9,388 bases of DNA from Alistipes sp. (GTDB taxonomy: Bacteria > Bacteroidota > Bacteroidia > Bacteroidales > Rikenellaceae): positions 1-9,388 of the forward strand of contig JAFYQY010000194.1 in the NCBI GenBank assembly GCA_017559685.1, given 5' to 3'. Positions 1 to 6,075 of this stretch are shown in pieces. The translations under genes and the position numbers were made by a program. Below the pieces are notes generated by a model. It saw only the letters and a program-made list of their open reading frames with translations. It made no database searches and was not told the DNA's origin. How positions within the stretch are numbered: position 1 is the stretch's first letter; every line of letters starts with the position of its first letter.

Positions 1-1587
1 GGAGACAATACACCCGTTGCACCTACATTCCCTGAGTTGCAGGAGATTACCGTAGAGTCGGGTAAGTCGTATGATGTAACCTTTACCACTGACAAGGCTT
101 GGACGGTATCGTTGTCGGCCGAGGCTGCAGTATATGCAACTCTTACCTATACTTATGATGATGGCTACACCAGCACCGATACTCAGTTCTATGGTGCGGC
201 AGGCGAGCACACTATCGTGGTAAATGTTCGTGAGGGTATTGTGAGCTATGCGAAGGATATTACCTTCACATTGGATATGACTTTGGAGACTTACACCCAG
301 AGCATCGCAAAGTTGACTATTCCAATTACTCCGTACGAGATCGACGTATATGGCTCGGCTCCTGAGGGTTTTGAGAATATTTTGTCGCAGTTTGTTGAGG
401 GTGGTCACCCAGAGAATGGCCCATTCGTAAATGTTCCTAACAAGTACACTGTAAAGTACTTGGCTGCATCGGATGCGTTGTATGGCGACTATGTTGTAGC
501 GCACGACTTCGATAAGCTCTTCAACTATGTTGTATATGTAAAGAATAAGGAGGGTAAGTTCGCTCCTATTGCCGAGAACACCAAGTGGCTCGAGTTGCGT
601 GCATTTACTCGCAAGGTAACTGATGATAAGGGTGTAGAGAAGCTCTACAAGATGTTCAGCTTGAGTATGGACTACAAGAAGTCTGACGCAGTATTTACCG
701 AGGGCGTAGGCTACGAGGCTTATGTAAATATCGAGGATGAAAATGGCGACGCTGTAGTGTCGGTATACTTCATCTACGATCCTAATGCTGAGATAGTTAT
801 CGAGACTAAGATGGAGCTTGCAAACCCTGAGTTGGCAGCTGAGAAGGGTGTCGTATTCGAGGACAATGGCTACTCAAGCACATTGACCTATTCGACTGTA
901 GAGAGCCTCACTTCGGGCTACTTGGGTGGTGCATTAAAGTTTACAGGCTATACCGAGGTTTACGGTGGTTTCGGTAGCGGTACTCAGAATCTCGTATTCG
1001 AGCACAACGAGGAGTCGGATATCTGGTACGTACGCCTTGCTGAGGGCGCTTCGGTTGCGGGCTTGACTCGTACCGAGACCTTGAATATCAGCGCAGTAGG
1101 TCAGGAGATGCACAGCTACACCGTAAATCTCGTATTCGACTGGATTGCGGCTGCCGAGGGTGGCGAGGAGGTTGACTACTTGGTGAACTTCGTTAGCGCC
1201 GAGGTTGCTAACGCAGCGGGCGCAACCCTCTCGAAGTTGGAGAGCACAAGCGCAGACTACGATACCGAGTGGGGTATCGAGGCGCAGTATTGCCTTACCT
1301 ACACTTCGGCAGAGTTGCTCAAGACTCCTGCTAAGGCGGCTTTGAATATTTCGGGCTTCGAGATTGGCACCGTGTCTAATATCCATAAGGAGCAGAACAG
1401 CGACGAGTATTCATACTCGGATGTTTTGGAGTTCGGTAAGGATGCTTCGACAGGCGAGATTCTTCTCACTCTCAAGGAGGGTGTCGAGGTTGCCGATATT
1501 CCTAACGGAAAGTGCGACTTGCTCTGTGCAGACGGCTCGGGCAAGAAGTTTATCCGTATTCTCTTTGTGTTGAACGACGCAAAGTAG
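1..1587 (+). CDS. Secreted beta-rich protein, probable lipoprotein, 5'-truncated (DUF5003-like?)
   Basis: The reading frame is open from base 1 (first residues GDNTPVAP), so the true start lies upstream and the TTG at 37 is not the start. GDN-type residues followed by a proline-rich linker are typical just after the lipid-bearing Cys of Bacteroidetes lipoproteins; that Cys would lie just off the window (inference). 528 codons are present. The N-terminal part (ITVESGKSY, then an aromatic AWTVSL strand) resembles BACON/Ig-like beta sandwiches. The C-terminal half holds two similar units, at about residues 295-381 and 432-528 counted from base 1. No protease, glycosidase or LRR motif is visible. 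I recall the family as close to DUF5003, with low certainty. It ends in TAG followed at once by a second TAG. Arg is only CGT or CGC and Lys nearly always AAG. Probably the first or an early gene of the lipoprotein operon; function unknown. Confidence 0.85.
   Translation, partial: GDNTPVAPTFPELQEITVESGKSYDVTFTTDKAWTVSLSAEAAVYATLTYTYDDGYTSTDTQFYGAAGEHTIVVNVREGIVSYAKDITFTLDMTLETYTQSIAKLTIPITPYEIDVYGSAPEGFENILSQFVEGGHPENGPFVNVPNKYTVKYLAASDALYGDYVVAHDFDKLFNYVVYVKNKEGKFAPIAENTKWLELRAFTRKVTDDKGVEKLYKMFSLSMDYKKSDAVFTEGVGYEAYVNIEDENGDAVVSVYFIYDPNAEIVIETKMELANPELAAEKGVVFEDNGYSSTLTYSTVESLTSGYLGGALKFTGYTEVYGGFGSGTQNLVFEHNEESDIWYVRLAEGASVAGLTRTETLNISAVGQEMHSYTVNLVFDWIAAAEGGEEVDYLVNFVSAEVANAAGATLSKLESTSADYDTEWGIEAQYCLTYTSAELLKTPAKAALNISGFEIGTVSNIHKEQNSDEYSYSDVLEFGKDASTGEILLTLKEGVEVADIPNGKCDLLCADGSGKKFIRILFVLNDAK
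883..1143 (+). repeat. Protein-level repeat unit A in the first gene
   Basis: Encodes about 87 residues beginning LTYSTVESL and ending NLVFDW. It aligns by eye with the unit at 1294-1584: shared LTY-[ST]-x-x-E-x-L, an AL-x(3)-G-[YF] strand, a [VL]-x-[FE] strand, an L-x-EG-x-x-VA motif and a final hydrophobic strand. This is an old duplication visible in the protein, not a DNA repeat. Confidence 0.5.
1294..1584 (+). repeat. Protein-level repeat unit B in the first gene
   Basis: Encodes about 97 residues beginning LTYTSAELL and ending ILFVLNDAK, up to the stop codon. It is the partner of the unit at 883-1143. It is slightly longer because of a charged loop (around HKEQNSDEYSYSD) between the second and third shared strands. 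Confidence 0.5.
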
Positions 1588-1629
1588 TAGCGTAGCAAAA
1601 GTAAACAAGCGAAATAAATAATTTTTCTG
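1588..1629 (+). other. Intergenic spacer with A/T-rich leader of the DUF4458-like LRR gene
   Basis: A 42-base gap starting with a second in-frame TAG. No Shine-Dalgarno match precedes the ATG at 1630. Instead the last 20 bases are A/T-rich (AAATAAATAATTTTT), the usual initiation context in Bacteroidetes. I see no stem-loop terminator and no match to the Bacteroidetes -7 box TAnnTTTG, so read-through from the first gene is expected. Confidence 0.6.
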
Positions 1630-4323
1630 ATGAAGAAGATTTTCAAAATAGACATATTTGCAGTGTTGCTTGCAATGTTGTTTGCCTCGGCTTGTACCAC
1701 AACCACCGAGGTGGACTTGAGCGAGCGTGACTACGGATATGTTCAGTTCAAACTCTACAAGGAGGCCTCCTACACCCCTTCGACCTCTCGTGCGGACTAC
1801 GAGCCGTTCGATATCTATTTGGCCGAGGCGTGCAAGATTGAGGTTAACCTTACAGACGTAAACAATCGTGCCATTCGCCAGACTTTGGTGCTTTCGGCAG
1901 CAAATTCGACAACTGCGGAGTATGGTCTCCGTAGCGACAAGTTGAAGCTCCTTACAGGCGATTATAAGTTGGGTACCGTTCTCCTCTTCGATGCCGAGGA
2001 TAAGGTTTTGGCTCGTTTTGTACCGAGCTCGAAGCGTGAGTTCTCGGTTGTTGCAGGTGGCTTGACCATCCACGACGTTACGGTTGATGTAACCCAGCGT
2101 GGCCGTGTGCAGTTCACTTTGGTTAAGGACTTCTCGGAGTTTGAGAATATCCCAACTCGTGGCGAGCGAGGTGTGGAGTACACTTTCGACGAGATTAAGT
2201 ATGTAGACCTTGCGATTAAGAAGGTACGTAACGGTGCAACCATTGGCGACCCTATCGTATTGGAGAACTTGAAGGCTAAGTTCTCGCAGCACTTCGACGA
2301 GGAGGATTACCAGAGCGATAAGCACGGCTATAAGACGTCGTCTATCCTCTGCGACTCGCTTGTTATGCTCGAGGCCGACACCTATCGTGTAGTATCGTAT
2401 ACCACTAAGACCGACAAGTCTACAGGCGTGTTGGAGGTAAACGACAAGCCAGCACTTTCGGAGTTCTCGATTGTGGATAACGACGTTACAAAGACAAAGG
2501 TTAAGGTTACTCTATACGAGAGCGATGAGTATATCAAGGATAACTACGCCTTGTACGAGATTTGGAAGAGTCTCGATGGCCCAAATTGGAGCTACGATGG
2601 CGAGAGCTACGTTCGTGGTACAAATTGGGATTTCAATAAGGATGTCGATTTGTGGTGTGAGCAGCCAGGTGTACAGGTGCACTCGAATGGCCGTATCGCA
2701 AGCCTCGACTTGAGTAACTTCGGTTTCCGTGGCGAACTCTCGCCAGCTATCGGACAGCTCTCGGAGTTGGTGGTGCTCAATCTCGGTACTCACAACGATA
2801 CCAATATAATGTATGACCCGTCGCTCGATATGAAGCGCTCGCACGCAGAGCGTATGCGCAACTTGTTCGACGATCAGCGTGCATATTTGCGTTCGATTCA
2901 CCCTGCTATCCAGATGTCGGAGCCTTGTGCTCGTGCCTTGATGGAGCACGGTTTGACTTCGCCTGCTATCTCGCACTATGAGAAGGGTGGCAAGGAGTAC
3001 GATGTTATCGACAAGAAGAGTGGAGCACAGACTATCCAGAAGTTCGATATGAATCACGGTACTTTGCGCAATGGCTTGACATCGTTGCCGAAGGAGATTG
3101 GTCGCTTGAAGAAGCTTGAGACTCTCAATATCGCTAATGGCGAGCTCGTTTCGTTGCCAGATTCGATTGTTCATCTCGAGTCGCTCACCTCGATCGAGAT
3201 TTACAACTGCCCGAAGATGGTGACCTTCCCAACACAGATTGGCGAGTTGCCGTTGTTGCGTTCGATAAATATCTCGAACAACAAGCAGTGGAGCTCGGCT
3301 GAGATTGAGGCAGGTATCGAGGCTCTCGCAAAGGGCGCTTCACGCAAGAATATCGAGATTCTCTACGCTCGTGAGAATAGACTCTCGAAGTTGGATAAGG
3401 CGTGGTTTGGTGCAAGCCGTGGCGGTTTCGAGGCTATGGGCTTGCTCGACTTGGCGTTCAACGAGATTAAGCACGTAGATGCTCTCGGTAAGGAGGTGCA
3501 GCTCATTCAGCTCTACCTCGACAACAACCAGATTGAGTATATACCGCACGATAGTGAGGGTTACTTCTGTGGATACGACGACGTGGAGAACTTCTCGGTA
3601 AACTACAACAAGTTGACAAAGGTGCCGAACATCTTCAACTCGAACAACCTCTATACGATGAACTCGGTAAGCTTTGCTGGTAACCAGATTACAGGCTTCG
3701 AGGGCGAGGAGGATGGCTCGTACAAGGGTATCAAGGTTAAGACTTTGACATTGTCGATGAACCCGTTGAAGAAGTATCCGACAGCATTCGCTAAGTCGAA
3801 CTCGTTGTTTGAGTACATCTTGGTTAGCGCTTGCCAGATCGAGGAGATTCCTGAGGGTTGCTTCTCGCACGCAAATGCGGTAAACCATATGTCGTTCGAC
3901 TTCTCGTACAACCGTTTGAAGGATATGCCAAAGGATTTCCACGCAGGAAATATGCCATACTTGTATGGTATTGATCTCTCGTTCAACCGCTTCTCGGCGT
4001 TCCCTTACTATCCGCTCGATGCTGAGTCTTTGACAGTGCTTTCGGTGCGTAGTCAGCGCAACGAGAAGGGCGAGCGTTGCTTGAGCGAGTGGCCACAGGG
4101 CATCTATCAGCATAAGGGTTTGCGAGGTTTATACCTCGGCTCGAACGACTTGCAGGTGATTGAGGATACAATCTCGACATTGTGCTACTATCTGGATATC
4201 AGCGACAACCCGAACATCGTATTCGACGCTTCGGATATCTGCTACGCTTGGCAGGTTGGCGCATATATCCTCTACTACGATAAGACGCAGACAATCTTGA
4301 ATTGCGATGTAATGTTGGATTAA
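1630..4323 (+). CDS. LRR lipoprotein with DUF4458-like tandem beta head
   Basis: 897 residues. A lipoprotein signal peptide runs from MKKIFKID to lipobox ASAC with Cys22, so the protein is lipid-anchored in the envelope. Residues 35-about 135 and 157-about 275 are two related beta domains that both open with a GxVQF-x-L-x-K strand; I recall this head as DUF4458. A tryptophan-rich cap follows (W-x(7)-W near ALYEIWKSLD, then DLWCEQPG at 340-347). LRR consensus starts at 354 (GRIASLDLSNFGF) and the main array runs from about 480 (NGLTSLPKEIGRLKKLETL) to near 870, with LxxLxLxxN-type units such as LLDLAFNEI and LRGLYLGSNDL. A polar, partly helical insert of about 95 residues (386-480) splits the first repeat from the rest. 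Likely role: binding proteins or other ligands at the cell surface (inference). No catalytic motif and no type IX sorting domain are visible. Confidence 0.93.
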   Translation: MKKIFKIDIFAVLLAMLFASACTTTTEVDLSERDYGYVQFKLYKEASYTPSTSRADYEPFDIYLAEACKIEVNLTDVNNRAIRQTLVLSAANSTTAEYGLRSDKLKLLTGDYKLGTVLLFDAEDKVLARFVPSSKREFSVVAGGLTIHDVTVDVTQRGRVQFTLVKDFSEFENIPTRGERGVEYTFDEIKYVDLAIKKVRNGATIGDPIVLENLKAKFSQHFDEEDYQSDKHGYKTSSILCDSLVMLEADTYRVVSYTTKTDKSTGVLEVNDKPALSEFSIVDNDVTKTKVKVTLYESDEYIKDNYALYEIWKSLDGPNWSYDGESYVRGTNWDFNKDVDLWCEQPGVQVHSNGRIASLDLSNFGFRGELSPAIGQLSELVVLNLGTHNDTNIMYDPSLDMKRSHAERMRNLFDDQRAYLRSIHPAIQMSEPCARALMEHGLTSPAISHYEKGGKEYDVIDKKSGAQTIQKFDMNHGTLRNGLTSLPKEIGRLKKLETLNIANGELVSLPDSIVHLESLTSIEIYNCPKMVTFPTQIGELPLLRSINISNNKQWSSAEIEAGIEALAKGASRKNIEILYARENRLSKLDKAWFGASRGGFEAMGLLDLAFNEIKHVDALGKEVQLIQLYLDNNQIEYIPHDSEGYFCGYDDVENFSVNYNKLTKVPNIFNSNNLYTMNSVSFAGNQITGFEGEEDGSYKGIKVKTLTLSMNPLKKYPTAFAKSNSLFEYILVSACQIEEIPEGCFSHANAVNHMSFDFSYNRLKDMPKDFHAGNMPYLYGIDLSFNRFSAFPYYPLDAESLTVLSVRSQRNEKGERCLSEWPQGIYQHKGLRGLYLGSNDLQVIEDTISTLCYYLDISDNPNIVFDASDICYAWQVGAYILYYDKTQTILNCDVMLD

Positions 4324-4327
4324 AAGC

Positions 4328-4332
4328 GGAGG
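4328..4332 (+). promoter_or_regulatory. Shine-Dalgarno GGAGG for the BACON-LRR gene
   Basis: GGAGG lies 1 base before the ATG at 4334 but 7 bases before the in-frame ATG at 4340. Only the second spacing is suitable for the ribosome, so 4340 is preferred. It lies in the 16-base gap after the upstream TAA, consistent with translational coupling. Confidence 0.7.
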
Positions 4333-4339
4333 AATGAGT

Positions 4340-6064
4340 ATGAAGTTAAGATATAATATATTGATTTTAGCAGTTGTAGCACTCGCTACAGTTGCTTGTA
4401 CGAACGATCCTGGTGTCGTAGATTTCAAGACCGACATCAACACTATCGAGGTTGGTGCTTCGGGCGGTGCGAAGAAGATTCGCATCCAGTCTAGCGACGA
4501 GTGGGTTGCTTCGGTGGGTATGCAGTCGAATGGCGATCCAAACCCTTGGATTGCAGTATCGCCAGCGAATGGTCGAGGTACTGTAGAGTGCGATTTTATC
4601 ATCGACTCGGCTTTGACCGCTTCGCCTCGTCAGGCTGTGGTTTCGATTCGCAATGTTGTGACCAACAAGGAGCAGCGTGTAACCGTAAAGCAGGAGGGTT
4701 ACAAATACGAAATCGAGGTTGATAGAACAAGTGTCGATGTGAAGAAGTTTGCCGAGTATGGCAAGCGCTACTTCGACGTTGTGGTTAAGACCAACTTCCC
4801 ATTCGAGGTTAAGATTCCGCAGAGCGCTCAGCATTGGATCTCTCGTGAACCAGCATCGAAGTTGGGCGAGGCGTATCAACTCAACTTGGATCGAGGAATT
4901 CGTCCTCGTGAGGTTAAGGTGCGCTTCAACTGGAAGATTAACAACTCGGCAGAGGTTCGTTTGGCCGATATCGAGTTCGTTCCTACCGACAACACTATCA
5001 GCGTAGCTAAGAGCGACGTATTGCACGTTTCGCAGGAGGCTGCCGAGCCTATTATTCCTGACACTCGTGCTGGCGACTCGTTGGCGTTGCTCAATATCGC
5101 TAACACAATGCAGTGCTGGACAGTTTGGGATACATCGGTGCCGATGAATCGTTGGAACGGAATCACATTGTGGAGTGATCGTATGGAGGGTTGTACTCCC
5201 GAGAAGGTTGGTCGTGTCAAGCGAGTAGAGATTTTCCTCTGCAACTCTTACGAGGGCTTGCCATACGAGGTGCAGTACCTCACCGCAGCTGAGGAGATTT
5301 ACATCTTCTCGAACGAGAACTCGATGCTCAAGAGCATCAATATCGGCGAGCACATCTGCAAGCTTACCGACCTTAAACGTTTGACCGTTGGTGCATTCGG
5401 TTTGTCGGAGTTGCCTGAGGAGTTCACAAACCTCAAGAATTTGGAGTATCTCGACCTCGGTTCGAACAACTTCCAGCGAGTACCTTCGATTATTACGAAG
5501 GAGAACTTCCCTAAGCTTCGTGCTTTGGTGTTGAATGCACAGCAGCGTCACGCAGTATCGGACTTGGCGAATACTCGCTATAAGACCGAGGAGCTCGGTG
5601 GCCTTATCGAGGAGGAGAAGTTCCCTGAGCATCTCTTGAAGTGGGGCTTGGATACTTTGGTGCTTAGCGTTAACTACTTGCACGGCGAGTTACCATCGTT
5701 CGAGAACGACCCAGAGGTACCAAAGTGGACAGAAGAGGAGGTTATCGCAGCCGATACCTTGCCTATGGCGTTGGTTGGCACACCTAAGGTTATGCCTACG
5801 ACTAAGACCTTCCGTATCAACCACAACCGCCTTTCGGGTGAGGCTCCAAAGTGGTTGCTTATGCACCCTGCACTCGATTGGTGGGTACCATTCAGCCTTA
5901 TCTTCCCGCAGGAGGGACGCTGGAGCGACGGTACTAAGTCGGGCTTCTCGAATGAGCCTGCGAGCCTTGTTGATTACTACAAGGATTGGTATCCGAACAA
6001 GAAGTTGGCTAACACTATCGAGGAGGATACCTCGACTGAAGATGATGGAACTATAGCGAAGTAA
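4340..6064 (+). CDS. BACON-domain LRR lipoprotein
   Basis: 574 residues from ATG 4340 (576 if 4334 is used). The signal peptide ends in lipobox TVAC, Cys20. Residues 33-120 form a clear BACON domain: SGG near the start, W55, PW-I-x-VSP-x-NG-x-G, an R-x-A-x-x-x-I strand and a closing VKQEG. Residues 122-234 look like a second, divergent BACON-like domain closing with HVSQEA. A tryptophan-rich cap follows from about 246 (SLALLNIAN, then W-x-x-W, RWNGITLW), then LRRs from about 343 (LTDLKRLTVGAFGLSELPEEF, LEYLDLGSNNF) to about 520. The cap plus LRR part parallels that of the preceding gene, so the two proteins look like paralogues with exchanged heads. BACON domains are non-catalytic and thought to bind carbohydrate or mucin, or to act as spacers. 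Predicted lipid-anchored envelope protein, perhaps surface-exposed; ligand unknown. Confidence 0.92.
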   Translation: MKLRYNILILAVVALATVACTNDPGVVDFKTDINTIEVGASGGAKKIRIQSSDEWVASVGMQSNGDPNPWIAVSPANGRGTVECDFIIDSALTASPRQAVVSIRNVVTNKEQRVTVKQEGYKYEIEVDRTSVDVKKFAEYGKRYFDVVVKTNFPFEVKIPQSAQHWISREPASKLGEAYQLNLDRGIRPREVKVRFNWKINNSAEVRLADIEFVPTDNTISVAKSDVLHVSQEAAEPIIPDTRAGDSLALLNIANTMQCWTVWDTSVPMNRWNGITLWSDRMEGCTPEKVGRVKRVEIFLCNSYEGLPYEVQYLTAAEEIYIFSNENSMLKSINIGEHICKLTDLKRLTVGAFGLSELPEEFTNLKNLEYLDLGSNNFQRVPSIITKENFPKLRALVLNAQQRHAVSDLANTRYKTEELGGLIEEEKFPEHLLKWGLDTLVLSVNYLHGELPSFENDPEVPKWTEEEVIAADTLPMALVGTPKVMPTTKTFRINHNRLSGEAPKWLLMHPALDWWVPFSLIFPQEGRWSDGTKSGFSNEPASLVDYYKDWYPNKKLANTIEEDTSTEDDGTIAK

Positions 6065-6065
6065 A

Positions 6066-6069
6066 GGAG
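6066..6069 (+). promoter_or_regulatory. Shine-Dalgarno GGAG for the S8 protease gene
   Basis: GGAG abuts the ATG at 6070 directly, which is too close for initiation. It is 6 bases before ATG 6076 and 9 before ATG 6079. This favours 6076 (or 6079) as the start. The upstream TAA is at 6062-6064, leaving an 11-base gap and making coupled translation likely. Confidence 0.65.
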
Positions 6070-6075
6070 ATGAAT

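Noticed and set aside
37..39. TTG as start codon of the first gene
   Set aside because: The frame is open to base 1, and starting here would remove the export signal expected for this type of protein.
1588..1629. Possible promoter or terminator between the first two genes
   Set aside because: There is no TAnnTTTG box with an upstream TTTG at the right spacing and no inverted repeat; the A/T richness fits a translation-initiation leader.
1411..2325. 304-residue minus-strand frame spanning the first and second genes
   Set aside because: Both sense genes happen to be in the same frame, so the same codon bias keeps the antisense frame open across the junction. It has no signal peptide or domain.
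2644..4300. DNA-level tandem repeats or CRISPR-like structure in the LRR genes
   Set aside because: Similarity is at the protein level (LRR units); unit spacing and bases vary and there are no identical direct repeats with spacers.
4367..5683. 438-residue open frame on the minus strand under the BACON-LRR gene
   Set aside because: It is codon-aligned with the sense gene, has no recognisable domain, and is explained by avoidance of TTA, CTA and TCA codons.
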